The translations under genes and the position numbers were made by a program. Shown piece after piece: positions 16,720-26,406 of a DNA stretch of 64,000 nucleotides; position 1 is the stretch's first letter, and every line of letters starts with the position of its first letter. The notes under the pieces are model-generated. The model ran no database searches, was not told where the DNA came from, and saw nothing but the letters and a program-made list of their open reading frames with translations. The DNA is from Lachnospiraceae bacterium (lineage in GTDB: Bacteria; Bacillota; Clostridia; Lachnospirales; Lachnospiraceae): assembly GCA_017428265.1 (NCBI GenBank), contig JAFRRD010000050.1, positions 1-64,000 of the forward strand, written 5' to 3'.

Positions 16720-16783
16720 CCTTGCGTCCGGCCCTGCCGCCGTCTTTGCCGTCTCTCTTTCCGGGACGGCCTCACCGTGTGCC

Positions 16784-17455
16784 TCACAGCTGGCTCTGTG
16801 TCTCCGCATAGGGGAGAAGTGCAATTTCCAGGTTGCCGTTTTTCGTGCGGAGCTCGTCGATGAAAGCCTTTTCCTCGGCGGGATCCTTCATCTGCACCTT
16901 GTAGGACAGGCGGAACATGGAGCCCATTCCGGTCGTCTTCACGCCCGCATTTTCGGCCTTTTTCAGGTAGCGCGCGAAGATCTCGTCGAAACTGCCGTTA
17001 TACTGCAGCGATTCGGGGATCGTGATCTTCAGGAGCTGATCCTCCGCCATGGCTTTGTGTTCAAAGATGGACACGCTGCCGAGGAGCAGGAAGAGTCCGG
17101 CCAGGCCGAGCAGGATGATCACGCCGTAGCCCAGATACCCCATGCCGAAGGCGATGCCGGAACCCATGGCGATGAGGATCGCCGCGATCTCGTCCGCGCT
17201 CCCCTGCGCGCTCCTAAAACGGATGAGGCTGAAGGCCCCGCCGATCGCGACACCGGCGCCGATGTTGCCGTTGACGAAGGTGATGACCGCTCCCACGACG
17301 AAGGGGATGAGCGCCGCGACCATGAAGAATCGCTTCGCGGAGCGGATGCGGAAGCTCATGATCCAGGCATAGACAAGACCCGAGACCAGAGCCGCAGCCG
17401 CCATCAGAAAGAACTGCGGCGGCGTTACGGTGGAAGTATATATTGAAGTAAACAT
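16784..17455 (-). CDS. DUF4956 membrane protein
   Basis: 223 residues. Four hydrophobic segments fill the first 130 residues, with the conserved inter-helix sequence GGAFSLIRFRSAQGSADEI at about residues 73-91. A cytoplasmic C-terminal domain of about 90 residues follows (ferredoxin-like pattern, RLSYKVQMKDPAEEKAFIDELR). DUF4956 proteins are repeatedly encoded next to VTC-domain proteins and I know of no proven function. It starts 12 bp after the VTC gene, with AAAGGAG before the ATG, so the two are co-translated. A role as a membrane platform or channel for the VTC product is inference. Confidence 0.88.
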   Translation of the reverse strand: MFTSIYTSTVTPPQFFLMAAAALVSGLVYAWIMSFRIRSAKRFFMVAALIPFVVGAVITFVNGNIGAGVAIGGAFSLIRFRSAQGSADEIAAILIAMGSGIAFGMGYLGYGVIILLGLAGLFLLLGSVSIFEHKAMAEDQLLKITIPESLQYNGSFDEIFARYLKKAENAGVKTTGMGSMFRLSYKVQMKDPAEEKAFIDELRTKNGNLEIALLPYAETQSQL

Positions 17456-17467
17456 GATATTCTCCTT

Positions 17468-18199
17468 TCAGGCGCTCTTCGGCAGCACCCTGCCGCAGAG
17501 CCTTTCTTCTTTCTTTTTCAGGATCTCCCGGCAGTACGCTTCCCCGTATTTGGAGAAGCTGCTCTTGGCGATCCCGCCTTCGGAAATGATCGCCGCGAGC
17601 CAGAGCGGCACAGCCTCCTGGACCTTGATCTCCAGGATCGTCCAGCCCCTGTCGAGCAGCAGTGTTCCGTCCATCGGGCCGGTCAGGCTGAGCCGGTCCA
17701 TGCGGTAACGCGGGTTCTCGTCGATCGTGAGCCTGAGGTCGCCGGCCGTTTCCGCATAGGCGGTCCGTTCGTAAACGATCAGGCAGGACGGCTCGAGCGT
17801 CTGATAATGATCGCGGAAGGCCGCGAGTTCGCGGTCGATCTGACCGCAGCTGCAGATGCCGCTTTCCCCCGCGAAGAAGCGTTCCGTGCGCGGGATCGTC
17901 GTTTCGATGCGGCGCTTGTAGACGGTGCCGAAAGCCTTCCGTTTTAACTCCAGGAAGACCGGGGAGTCCGCGTCTGCGGGCCCGTAGGTCCGCAGGCGGA
18001 TCTTTTCCTTGAATGCCGGCTTTTCCAGGCTGGCCCGGATCAGCTGCCGGCTCGGTGTATCGTAGTAGAGCGAAGCGATCGTGGTCCGCCCGTATTCATC
18101 AGCTTCCATGCGCCCTTTCAGCCGCTCCCGGAGGAACGCGGTCTGTGCCGGGTCCAGCAGGTATTTCATTTCAACCCTTTTCATGACATTGACCGCCAT
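17468..18199 (-). CDS. VTC-domain (CYTH-superfamily) protein
   Basis: 243 residues. It has the tunnel-forming CYTH/VTC pattern: VEMKYLLD at the N-terminus, SLYYDTPS, KEKIRLRTYG, VFLELKRKAFGTVYKRR, CLIVYERTAY, RLTIDENPRYR and LEIKVQEAVPLWL. The alternating basic and acidic residues are those used in VTC4 to bind polyphosphate and metal. Eukaryotic VTC4 makes polyphosphate from ATP; the activity of bacterial stand-alone VTC proteins is less certain. There are no membrane segments, so it probably works with the DUF4956 protein next to it. ATG at 18199 is chosen over a GTG 9 bp earlier because GAGG lies 8 nt upstream of it. Confidence 0.88.
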   Translation of the reverse strand: MAVNVMKRVEMKYLLDPAQTAFLRERLKGRMEADEYGRTTIASLYYDTPSRQLIRASLEKPAFKEKIRLRTYGPADADSPVFLELKRKAFGTVYKRRIETTIPRTERFFAGESGICSCGQIDRELAAFRDHYQTLEPSCLIVYERTAYAETAGDLRLTIDENPRYRMDRLSLTGPMDGTLLLDRGWTILEIKVQEAVPLWLAAIISEGGIAKSSFSKYGEAYCREILKKKEERLCGRVLPKSA

Positions 18200-18238
18200 G
18201 GTTCTCACCTCTTTTCAAAAGTGCGCCCGGCCGAAGCC

Positions 18239-19963
18239 TTAAGCGCTCACCTTCACGCTGCTGTAAACGTAGGTACGGCCGTATGCGGATGCGTTGGTGA
18301 AGGTATATTTCGTGCCGTCGATGGTAACGGTATGGGTCCCCGCGCTGTGCAGGGACAGGGAATAGCTCTGCACGCCGCTGCCGGTGCTGACACGGCCGAA
18401 GCCCAGGATGATCAGCGTGCCGCCGGTCAGTTTGACCGAAGCATCGGCGTCGATTGCAGCCGCCATTTCACTGGACGGGCCGCGGGTGATCACGATGCCG
18501 CCGCTCTGGGTGTAGGTCCCGTTGCTGTCGATGCCGTCCACGTCGCCGTTTGCCGCGACCGTGACGTCCAGGAAACCGCCCGTGACATTGACCTGCGGGG
18601 TGGTATTTCCCTTAGTGGCGTTCACGCCGTCGTCATTGGCCGAGACGTAAGCGCTGCCGCCGGAAATGTTGATCACGTTGGCCTCGAGGCCTTCGTAGGC
18701 ACTGTCGATATTGACCGTGCCGCCGGAAATGTTCAGCACCGCGTCCGCGTGGATGCCGTCCGCGCCGGAAACGCTCTGCTGGCCGCCCCAGCCGCCGTGA
18801 CCGCCGCGGCCGCCCCAGCCGGGTCCCGTCTGGCCGCCGAAGGTCTTGCCCTCCGGCGAATAGACGTTCAGGGTAATCGTGCCGCCGGAGATATTGATAT
18901 TGCCGAGGCCCTTCGTGCCGTCGTCGAGGGCGGTACCCTCATCGGCATGCAGACCGTCGTCGTAGCTCTTCACCGTCAGTTCGCCGGCGGAGATGTTCAG
19001 TTCATTTTTCACCTTGATGCCCTTGTAGGAGGTCGTCGAGGCATCGGAAGCGGTGTAGCCGCTGTAAGAGCCGGTATAGATCACGAGCGTGGGGACCGTG
19101 CCGTCCTCTCCGGCTGCCATCACGAAGTCGTGGGCCGCCTGGAAGCCGTCGCCCGCCGCGTAGACCGCGACCGAGCCGCCGGTGACCGTGATGTCGCCGC
19201 GCGTCACGCCGTTCTTGCTCACGTCGGTGTTCTTCGTCTTCACGCCGTCGCCGTTCGTCGAGATCGCGACGACGGTGCCGCTCGTGACGGTCACGGAATC
19301 ATTGCCCTTCAGGGCATTGTCATAGGCTGTGACCTTCAGGCTCAGTTTCTGGATCTTCAGGTCGTCCGTGGTATGGATGCCGTTGTTGTAGCCGCCATTT
19401 ACGACCAGCGTGCCCGAGCCTTTGAGCTTCAGGTCGCACTTCGCATAGATCGCGCCGCCCTGGGTCTCGTCTTCCGTTGTCTGCGGGCTGCGGGTATCGT
19501 TGATCACGTTTTCCGTGTCCTTTTTCGCGGAAATGTCCACGCTCCCGGCGGACAGGATCTTGACCGGCGAATCCTTATCGTAAGTGATCGCCACACCGGA
19601 CAGTTCGAGGGTGATCTCGTCATCCTCACCGGCTTCCACGACGATCTGGCCTTCCAGATAACCGCTCAGGACATAGGTGCCGGCCGCGGTGACCGTGTAG
19701 ATATTGCCGTTCTGCGTGAACTTCCCGTCCTCCGTCGTCAGAGAGAAGTCTCCCGTCGCCTCCTCGGCCGTGATATCCGTGTCGGTGACCGGATCAGGCG
19801 CCTCGGCAGTGCTGTCGGAGGCGGAACTGCTTTCCGCTGCCGTGCCGTGGTTCGTCGGGCTTGCCGAACTTCCCGAATCGGTACTCTCCTTTTCCGCGCC
19901 GCCGCAGGCCGCGAGCGACGCGATCATCATTATCGCTAACAGAATTGAAATCGTCTTTTTCAT
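18239..19963 (-). CDS. Cthe_2159-like beta-helix carbohydrate-binding lipoprotein
   Basis: 574 residues with lipobox SLAAC (Cys20). A Ser/Thr-rich linker (21-55) leads into a long array of short beta-strand repeats (GVAITYDKDSPVKIL, SGSVDISAK, LNISGGTVNIDSAYEGLEA) with recurring ISGG-T and D-G-(I/V)-(H/N)-(A/T) turns. This is the pattern of the Cthe_2159 pectate/polygalacturonate-binding family. A Gly/Trp-rich insert (GGRGGHGGWGG) lies near residue 390. It is the first gene of the cluster, 39 bp before the VTC gene, and has its own regulator box and promoter. The ligand is not shown by the sequence. Confidence 0.82.
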   Translation of the reverse strand: MKKTISILLAIMMIASLAACGGAEKESTDSGSSASPTNHGTAAESSSASDSTAEAPDPVTDTDITAEEATGDFSLTTEDGKFTQNGNIYTVTAAGTYVLSGYLEGQIVVEAGEDDEITLELSGVAITYDKDSPVKILSAGSVDISAKKDTENVINDTRSPQTTEDETQGGAIYAKCDLKLKGSGTLVVNGGYNNGIHTTDDLKIQKLSLKVTAYDNALKGNDSVTVTSGTVVAISTNGDGVKTKNTDVSKNGVTRGDITVTGGSVAVYAAGDGFQAAHDFVMAAGEDGTVPTLVIYTGSYSGYTASDASTTSYKGIKVKNELNISAGELTVKSYDDGLHADEGTALDDGTKGLGNINISGGTITLNVYSPEGKTFGGQTGPGWGGRGGHGGWGGQQSVSGADGIHADAVLNISGGTVNIDSAYEGLEANVINISGGSAYVSANDDGVNATKGNTTPQVNVTGGFLDVTVAANGDVDGIDSNGTYTQSGGIVITRGPSSEMAAAIDADASVKLTGGTLIILGFGRVSTGSGVQSYSLSLHSAGTHTVTIDGTKYTFTNASAYGRTYVYSSVKVSA

Positions 19964-20018
19964 GGTTTTGGTACTCCTTTATGGTAAGGAAGAGTTCTTT
20001 TCTTCCGTTTACGCCCTC

Positions 20019-20052
20019 ATTATGCGCACAAAGTCTTGAAGAAAGATTGAAG
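20019..20052 (-). promoter_or_regulatory. Response-regulator box and -10 upstream of Cthe_2159-like gene
   Basis: Plus-strand TTGAAG at 20036-20041 and 20047-20052 gives an 11-bp-spaced direct repeat. The -10-like CATAAT on the minus strand (20019-20024) starts 11 bp further on. The 19-bp element CTTGAAGRAAGATTGAAGA is shared with 14711-14729. Confidence 0.65.
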
Positions 20053-20070
20053 AAATTTAAAAAAATATAC

Positions 20071-20100
20071 AAAAAAACCGCAGACTTTTCCGTCTGCGGT
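20071..20100 (-). terminator. Intrinsic terminator of secreted peptidase-like gene
   Basis: ACCGCAGAC and GTCTGCGGT form a 9-bp stem with a 6-nt loop. On the minus strand this is followed by seven T. It separates the secreted protein gene from the beta-helix cluster. Confidence 0.88.
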
Positions 20101-20125
20101 CCGATAGCCTGTGATTTGGATGTTC

Positions 20126-21460
20126 TTATCTGCCGGATGCGGCCGCCTGCGCCTTCTGCGGGATGCTCATCATGTCCCCGTCGCCCTTGATCTCAAAGGG
20201 TCTCAACTGAAGCGGCACCGGCAGCACCGGTCTCCAGTTCGCCTTCAGCGTCACGTCGCCGGTCGTTCTCTGCGCCAGCTGTTTCAGCATGTCATCCGCA
20301 GACTTGAAGGAAGCACGGCAGCCGTAATTGATCCCTCTCACCTTCGCGCCGTCCACTGTCCAGCCCGTGAAGAGATACCCTTCCTTCGTCGGGGCCTTCA
20401 GTTCGACGCCGTAGAGCACGTTGTAGGTGTCCGGGTTTTTCGGGTCATTTTTTCCGTCCGCAAGATCGTATGTGATCCTGTACTCGACCGGATAGTACCA
20501 TAAGTTGAACGTCATCCCGGCGGTCGTCTGCTTGATCTCCCGCGGCAGCGTATACCACTCCCATTTGCCGCTGATATCCTTCGTGGAAAAGCTGCCCGAA
20601 AGATAAAAACCGTTCGGAAAGTCCGCGAGCGCGCTGCCGCTGTCCAGAATGAAGCTGCTTCCGTTCTGGCATTTGATCTTCGTCTGCGGCAGATAGAATG
20701 ATGCTTTGTCCGCGCTGTTGCCCTCGCCCTTCGTGAAGCCGCCGGCGATATGGCAGACCGTATCGGTCCATTCCTGGGTTCCCTTCGACGGATCCAGGAC
20801 CGAAGCGGGGCGGAAAAGATAATCGCTGTTGTCGCCGCTGTTGAGGCGGTTCACGTACCACCGCGCCGTGCTTTCCGGAAAACTTCTCAGGCCGATACCG
20901 CAGCCGCCGTCCAAGTTGCATTCGATCACATGGACCGTGCCGTTTTCCACCTTATAGACAAAGACCGAATGCGTGGCCGTGGTGCCGTTTTCCTTGAGGC
21001 AGCAGCGGATATGGTCGCCCGGCTGAAAGTGGAAGTTGTCCGGGACCGAATAGTATCGGCTGCCGTAGTCCGCGCTTTCGTTCGCCGCGCCGCTCGTAAG
21101 CCAGCCCATGTAAATGCAGAAGCCCCAGCACTGGCTGAAGCCGTACCAGTTGTTGGATGTGCAGCCGTTGGCATAGACATGGCCCGCGCCGGCCTTCACA
21201 TGGCAGGGGGAGTAGCTGACCTGAGACTGATAATCGCCCCTGGCCGACTGCTCCATCAGGGAAGCCGCAACGAGATTTTTGTTCCAGTAGGCCGTCTTTG
21301 TTCCGTTCGCCGTCACGCTGTTCCAGTATTTCATGACCTTCTGCGTGACTTCGGCCGTGGTTGCCGCCTCGGCTTTCTTCGCCGGGAAAAGCACGAAAAA
21401 GGCAGCCGAACAGAGTACGGCAGCCAGCAGTTTCATGGATCTCGGCAAGAAAGACTTCAT
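20126..21460 (-). CDS. Secreted cysteine-peptidase-like protein with InlB-type repeat
   Basis: 444 residues with a signal peptide (about 1-33, cut near AEA-ATT). The next 170 residues have the layout of an NlpC/P60 or CHAP-like domain: YGFSQCWGF with Cys111, a FQPGDHIRC turn, THSVFVYKV with His164 and VHVIECN as third-residue region. Around 330-400 is an InlB B-repeat-like segment (ITYDLADGKNDP...YLFTGWTVDG). This combination suggests cell-wall or surface hydrolysis or adhesion, but family assignment is inferred from motif order. ATG at 21460 is preceded by AAAGGAAGCC at a long spacing; Met9 is an alternative. Confidence 0.75.
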   Translation of the reverse strand: MKSFLPRSMKLLAAVLCSAAFFVLFPAKKAEAATTAEVTQKVMKYWNSVTANGTKTAYWNKNLVAASLMEQSARGDYQSQVSYSPCHVKAGAGHVYANGCTSNNWYGFSQCWGFCIYMGWLTSGAANESADYGSRYYSVPDNFHFQPGDHIRCCLKENGTTATHSVFVYKVENGTVHVIECNLDGGCGIGLRSFPESTARWYVNRLNSGDNSDYLFRPASVLDPSKGTQEWTDTVCHIAGGFTKGEGNSADKASFYLPQTKIKCQNGSSFILDSGSALADFPNGFYLSGSFSTKDISGKWEWYTLPREIKQTTAGMTFNLWYYPVEYRITYDLADGKNDPKNPDTYNVLYGVELKAPTKEGYLFTGWTVDGAKVRGINYGCRASFKSADDMLKQLAQRTTGDVTLKANWRPVLPVPLQLRPFEIKGDGDMMSIPQKAQAAASGR

Positions 21461-21581
21461 CGTTTCAGGCTTCCTTTCGGCCTTTTTAAGGCCCGGGTTT
21501 TATAGTATCGCACAAAATACGGTATTTTGCAAATATTTTGTTCATTTCGCCTTTCCGCGCCTTGTTTTTTGCTTTCTTTTC

Positions 21582-21610
21582 TTGCGTCTTTCCTCCACTT
21601 ATGCTATATT
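21582..21610 (+). promoter_or_regulatory. Promoter of mfd
   Basis: TTGCGT and TATATT are separated by 17 bp and lie 53 bp before the mfd start codon. Confidence 0.55.
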
Positions 21611-21662
21611 TGCTGAGCAGCCGGGGCGGATCTTCGGTCCGGCCGCAGCAGGAAAAGAACGC

Positions 21663-24600
21663 ATGGCTAAGTGTTTTCAGAATCCGCTGACCAGGTGGTC
21701 GGCCTATAAGGATTGGATCGGGGCCCTTCGGGAAGGAAGGGCTCCTCTTTGCCTGTCCGGAAACGTGGATTCGCAGATCATGCACCTTACCGCGGAGCTG
21801 ACGGAAAGCTTCCCTCGCGTGCTCGTTCTGACCTATAACGAGATCCGCGCGCGCGAACTGTATGAGGATGCGCAGGCCTTCCTGGCCGCGTCGCCTTCGC
21901 TCTATCCGGCGCGGGACCTTCTCTTCTGGGGCGCGGACGTATCCGGCTCGCTTCTGGCGCGGCAGCGCATGCAGATCCTGAAACAGTTGCTTGAGACCGG
22001 CAGCGTCTTCGTCGTGACCACGGCAGACGCCCTGCTCGACCGCCTGTCCTCGCCTTTCTTCCTGAAGAAAAACGTGATCCGGCTGGAGATCGGCGCGGAA
22101 CACGACCTCGGCGAACTCAGCCGGAAACTCGTCGAGATCGGCTTCGTCCGCGCGGACGTCGTGGAAATGCCCGGCGAATTCACTGTGCGCGGCGGCATCC
22201 TGGACCTTTATCCGCTCACCGAGGAAAACCCGGTCCGCGTGGAATTCTGGGGCGATGAGATCGATGCGATCCGCAGCTTCGACTCCGTGAGCCAGCGCTC
22301 GCTGGAAAACCTGCAGGAACTGAGCATCTATCCCGCCGCGGAAGGCGGCGACGAAGGCGGATGCCTGCTGGACTATTTCGATTACGAAGACTGCCTGGTC
22401 CTCGACGAACCGGAGCGGATCAAGGACCGCGCCGAAGCCGTGGCGAAGGAATATCAGGAAAGCATGCTGCGGCGTCTCGAGGCGGCTAAGGCCGAAGGCG
22501 CGGAGCTGCCGCATTTCCCGGTGCTGCACGACGTGCCGGTGCTGATGAAGGAACTCGACCGTCCGCGCTGTCTGATCCTGACCGGCCTCGACTACCGGGA
22601 CGATCCCGTTCCCGCCGGCCTGCATGATCACGTGGACAGCCGCTCCCTGCCCTCCTACGCGGGACATTTCGAGTTGCTGATCAAGGACCTGGAGAAGGCG
22701 AAAAAGGAAAAGAACCGCACCGTGCTCCTGTGCGGCTCGCGTGCCCGTGCGGAGCGCCTTGCCCGCGACCTGGCTGACTACGAGCTGAACGCCTTCTACG
22801 CGGAAGAAGCGGAAAAGGAAGTCATGCCGGGCCAGGTGCTGGTCGCCTACGGCAGCATCCACAAGAGCTTCGCCTACCCGTCGCTGAAGTTCTCGGTGCT
22901 CTCCGAGAGCGACGTCTTCGGCAAGAAGCGCGCAAAGAAGCGCCGGACCTTCTCTTCGGGCGGCAGCCGCGTCAGCAGCGTCAGCGAGCTGTCCGTGGGC
23001 GATTATGTGGTCCACGAGGACCACGGCCTCGGCATCTACTGCGGCATCGAGAAGAAGATCGTCGACAACATCGAGCGCGATTATTTCAAGATCACCTATA
23101 AGGACGGCGGCAACCTCTACGCTCCCGTGACGCAGATGGACCGCATCGAAAAATATGCCTCCGCAGACGCCGATCCGCCGCCGACACTGAACCGCCTGGG
23201 CGGCCTCGAGTGGGGCAGGACCCGGACGCGGGTTAAAAAAGCGGTGGCAGACATTGCTAAGGATCTGGTCGCTCTCTACGCGGCGCGGGCACAGGCCAAG
23301 GGTTATGTCTATGAGCCCGACACCGTCTGGCAGAAGGAATTTGAGGAACAATTTCCTTACGAAGAAACCGAAGACCAGGTTAAAGCGATAAATGCAGTAA
23401 AAAGTGACATGGAAGCCGGCAAGGTCATGGACCGGCTGATCTGCGGCGACGTCGGTTTCGGCAAGACCGAGATCGCGCTCCGGGCGGCCTTCAAGGCCGT
23501 GCAGGAATCAAAGCAGGTCGCCTACCTCGTCCCGACCACCATCCTCGCCCAGCAGCATTACCAGACCTTCGCCGAACGCATGAAGGACTATCCCGTGCGC
23601 GTCGCCATGCTCTCCCGCTTCCGCTCCCCCGCGGCGCAGAAGAAGGTCGCGAGCGAGCTGCGGCGCGGCGCCGTCGACATCGTCATCGGCACGCACCGCC
23701 TGCTCTCGCAGGACGTTTCCTTCAAGGACCTGGGCCTGCTCATCATCGACGAGGAACAGCGCTTCGGCGTGTCCGACAAGGAAAAGATCAAGAAGCTGAA
23801 GGAAAACGTGGACGTTCTGTCCCTGACTGCGACGCCTATCCCGCGCACGCTCCACATGAGCCTGATCGGCATCCGCGACATGAGCCTGCTTGAAGAGCCG
23901 CCCATGGACCGCGTTCCCATCCAGACCTATGTGGCGGAGTACAACGACGAGATCGTACGCGAGGCCATCGCCCGGGAGCTTGCCCGCGGCGGCCAGGTCT
24001 ACTATGTTTCCAATAAGGTAAAGAATATCGCAGAGGTCACCGCTCATGTGCAGGGCCTGGCGCCGGACGCCTCCGTCGCTTTTGCCCACGGGCAGATGAA
24101 AGAACGCGAGCTCGAACAGATCATGTACGACTTCGTCTCCGGGAACATCGACGTGCTGGTCTCCACGACCATCATCGAGACCGGCCTGGACATCCCGAAC
24201 GTCAACACGATCATCATCGCGGACTCCGACCGCTATGGTCTGGCCCAGCTTTACCAGCTCAGGGGCCGCGTCGGACGCTCGAACCGCACCGCTTACGCCT
24301 TCCTCTTCTACCGCGGCGGCCGCATCCTGAAGGAAGTTGCGGAAAAACGCCTGCAGGCGATCCGCGACTACACCGAACTCGGCTCGGGCGTGCGCATTTC
24401 CATGCGCGACCTGGAGATCCGCGGTGCCGGGAACCTTCTCGGCGCGGAGCAGCACGGCCACATGGAAGCCGTCGGCTACGACCTCTACTGCAAAATGCTC
24501 GGCACGGCGGTCCGCGAGCTGCGCGGCGAGGTGAAGGATCTGTCCTTCGACACCTCGGTCGACCTCGCAATGGACGCCAACATCCCGCCCTCGTACATCC

Positions 24601-25016
24601 GCAACGAGAGCCAGAAAATGGATATCTACCGGCGCATCGCCTGCATCGGCAGCCGGAGCGACTACGAGGACATGCTCGACGAGCTGATCGACCGTTTCGG
24701 CGCCCTGCCGAAGCCGGTGGACCACCTGCTGAAGATCGCCCTCCTCAAGGCGGAGGCCCACGGCGCCTACGTCACGGAGATCACCGGCGATGCGAACGAA
24801 CTGCGCTTTACGATGCTGAAGGAGGCGCCGGTCGATCCGCAGTGCCTCATCCGTCTGGCGAAGGGATCGCGCGGCACGGTCAAACTGGCGGCCGGCCCGT
24901 CGCCGGTCCTCCTCCGTCGCTTCAAAGCCGGCGAAGCGGCCAGCGCGGATGCCCTCCTGCAGCAGGCCGACGGGCTCCTGCAGCAGCTCATCACGGCCGA
25001 AGCCGAGAAATTTTAA
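21663..25016 (+). CDS. mfd: Transcription-repair coupling factor Mfd
   Basis: 1117 residues. It removes RNA polymerase stalled at DNA damage and recruits UvrA. The UvrB-like N-terminal module (1-330) includes GGILDLYP, then the RNA polymerase-interacting domain ([18 protein letters not shown] near 440). The RecG-like motor has Walker [10 protein letters not shown], the DEEQ box and [12 protein letters not shown], with QLRGRVGRS in motif VI. The C-terminal TRCF domain is present. ATG at 21663 follows an AGGAAAAG site; longer in-frame extensions cross the promoter and are not used. Confidence 0.97.
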   Translation: MAKCFQNPLTRWSAYKDWIGALREGRAPLCLSGNVDSQIMHLTAELTESFPRVLVLTYNEIRARELYEDAQAFLAASPSLYPARDLLFWGADVSGSLLARQRMQILKQLLETGSVFVVTTADALLDRLSSPFFLKKNVIRLEIGAEHDLGELSRKLVEIGFVRADVVEMPGEFTVRGGILDLYPLTEENPVRVEFWGDEIDAIRSFDSVSQRSLENLQELSIYPAAEGGDEGGCLLDYFDYEDCLVLDEPERIKDRAEAVAKEYQESMLRRLEAAKAEGAELPHFPVLHDVPVLMKELDRPRCLILTGLDYRDDPVPAGLHDHVDSRSLPSYAGHFELLIKDLEKAKKEKNRTVLLCGSRARAERLARDLADYELNAFYAEEAEKEVMPGQVLVAYGSIHKSFAYPSLKFSVLSESDVFGKKRAKKRRTFSSGGSRVSSVSELSVGDYVVHEDHGLGIYCGIEKKIVDNIERDYFKITYKDGGNLYAPVTQMDRIEKYASADADPPPTLNRLGGLEWGRTRTRVKKAVADIAKDLVALYAARAQAKGYVYEPDTVWQKEFEEQFPYEETEDQVKAINAVKSDMEAGKVMDRLICGDVGFGKTEIALRAAFKAVQESKQVAYLVPTTILAQQHYQTFAERMKDYPVRVAMLSRFRSPAAQKKVASELRRGAVDIVIGTHRLLSQDVSFKDLGLLIIDEEQRFGVSDKEKIKKLKENVDVLSLTATPIPRTLHMSLIGIRDMSLLEEPPMDRVPIQTYVAEYNDEIVREAIARELARGGQVYYVSNKVKNIAEVTAHVQGLAPDASVAFAHGQMKERELEQIMYDFVSGNIDVLVSTTIIETGLDIPNVNTIIIADSDRYGLAQLYQLRGRVGRSNRTAYAFLFYRGGRILKEVAEKRLQAIRDYTELGSGVRISMRDLEIRGAGNLLGAEQHGHMEAVGYDLYCKMLGTAVRELRGEVKDLSFDTSVDLAMDANIPPSYIRNESQKMDIYRRIACIGSRSDYEDMLDELIDRFGALPKPVDHLLKIALLKAEAHGAYVTEITGDANELRFTMLKEAPVDPQCLIRLAKGSRGTVKLAAGPSPVLLRRFKAGEAASADALLQQADGLLQQLITAEAEKF

Positions 25017-25038
25017 GCAAATTTCCCCCGAAAAGCAC

Positions 25039-25067
25039 TTGCACAGCCGGGGGAAAACTCCTATAAT
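25039..25067 (+). promoter_or_regulatory. Promoter of PrsA-like gene
   Basis: TTGCAC and a perfect TATAAT are separated by 17 bp, 33 bp before the start codon. The gene is therefore not wholly dependent on mfd transcription. Confidence 0.7.
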
Positions 25068-25100
25068 ATAACGGCTAACGTTTTTTACGGAGGTAGTGTT

Positions 25101-26240
25101 ATGAAACACCTTTCCCGCATTTTCGCACTGATCCTTGCCGTCCTGGTCTTCTGCACCGGCTGCGGCAGCAGTGTATCCCCTGAAAAATACAGCACCACTG
25201 CTGCGGCCACCTACGGCGACCAGACCACCTATTTGGATGAGGCCAATTTCTGGCTGCGCCTGAACCAGTGGAGCACCGAGTCCTACACGGGCATGATGTA
25301 CTATTATTACTACGGCATTACGGATATCTGGTCGCAGCCCAGCGGCAACCGCACCCAGACCTACGAACAGAGTCTGAAGGAAAACGTCATGGCCGAAATC
25401 CTGCAGACCTACATTCTGCTGGACCATGCCGGCGAGTATTCCGCCGAACTGACCGACGAAGAGAATCACAAGATCGACCATCTGATCGAAGACCTTCGTG
25501 ATAGCTACGCGGATGAGTTCTTCACGCTGGCCGGGATCGCCGAGGGCGAAGCCGGCGACAAGCAGCTGCGTACTTATTTCGAGAAGCGTGTCAAGGCCTT
25601 CAAGGTCGCCTACGCTGTCATGCAGGCCGCCGACGTCACGGTCAATGACGATGACTGCAAGAGCTTCCGCATCGCCTATATCCTGGTTCCGGAATCCGAC
25701 AGTACGACGACCGCCAGCACGGAAAGCACGGGGAGTACCGAAGCCTCCGCCGATGAAAAGAAGGGTCAGGATCTGGCCGACCTGATCCTGTACACTCTGA
25801 ATGCCGGCGAAAAATGGGAGGATATGAAAAGCAGATACTCCGGCCTCTCCTCCAGCGAATCGGCCTTCGCCTACAACGACACCGAGACCACTTCCTTCCT
25901 GTATACCGAAGGCAAGGGCATGAAGACCGGCGAATCCAAGATCTATCAGAGGGAAGGCACCGGCTGGTACGTGCTCCACTGCATCAGTGACGATGACGCG
26001 GAAGGTGCTGAATCCAAGCGCGCCACACTGGTCGCCGAGCAGCAGGACAAGGCCTTCAACGAGCTCTACAAGACCTGGCAGGATGCTGCCAAGACCTTCA
26101 AGGTGACGAAGGAATTCAAAAATCTGAAGGTAGAGCCGTCTTACGTCACAAAGACCACGACCGCCGAACCGACCACCGAGGCACCCAGCACCGAAGCCCC
26201 TGCGAGCGAAGCTGAAACAACCACTGCCGCGGTGAAATAA
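25101..26240 (+). CDS. PrsA/SurA-type foldase lipoprotein
   Basis: 379 residues with lipobox VFCTGC (Cys21). A SurA-N-like helical region spans about 55-190 (SLKENVMAEILQTYILLDHA...). A parvulin-like segment follows (about 190-315; FRIAYILVPES, ADLILYTLNAGEKWEDMKSRYSGL, GWYVLHCISDDDAE). A Thr/Glu/Ala-rich tail of about 30 residues ends the protein. PrsA-type proteins help secreted proteins fold outside the membrane. Some parvulin motifs are weak, so isomerase activity is doubtful and a chaperone role safer. The place right after mfd is the usual clostridial arrangement. Confidence 0.83.
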   Translation: MKHLSRIFALILAVLVFCTGCGSSVSPEKYSTTAAATYGDQTTYLDEANFWLRLNQWSTESYTGMMYYYYYGITDIWSQPSGNRTQTYEQSLKENVMAEILQTYILLDHAGEYSAELTDEENHKIDHLIEDLRDSYADEFFTLAGIAEGEAGDKQLRTYFEKRVKAFKVAYAVMQAADVTVNDDDCKSFRIAYILVPESDSTTTASTESTGSTEASADEKKGQDLADLILYTLNAGEKWEDMKSRYSGLSSSESAFAYNDTETTSFLYTEGKGMKTGESKIYQREGTGWYVLHCISDDDAEGAESKRATLVAEQQDKAFNELYKTWQDAAKTFKVTKEFKNLKVEPSYVTKTTTAEPTTEAPSTEAPASEAETTTAAVK

Positions 26241-26266
26241 AACCTCTCCTGCTTAACTTTTTCTTA

Positions 26267-26307
26267 AAACAGGGCTGCGCGAAAACGCGCAGCCCTGTTT
26301 CTTTTTG
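26267..26307 (+). terminator. Intrinsic terminator after PrsA-like gene
   Basis: AAACAGGGCTGCGCG pairs perfectly with its complement around an AAAA loop and is followed by CTTTTTG. Confidence 0.92.
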
Positions 26308-26346
26308 CAATCCGTGCGCGTTTTCGTGCAGACTGTGCATCCCCTC

Positions 26347-26375
26347 TTGCTTATTTTTCATGCATCATTTACAGT
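26347..26375 (+). promoter_or_regulatory. Promoter of LytTR gene
   Basis: TTGCTT and TACAGT are separated by 17 bp and lie 32 bp before the TTG start. Confidence 0.5.
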
Positions 26376-26406
26376 AGCGGCAGAACACGAAAGGAAGGAA
26401 ACGGTC

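Noticed and set aside
18221..19939. 572-codon plus-strand open frame opposite the Cthe_2159-like gene
   Set aside because: The minus-strand gene has a lipobox and beta-helix repeats; the plus frame has only repetitive Val/Ala/Gly/Arg sequence.
23508..25979. 823-codon minus-strand open frame across mfd and the PrsA-like gene
   Set aside because: It is antisense to mfd with all helicase motifs. It passes the intergenic promoter without signals.
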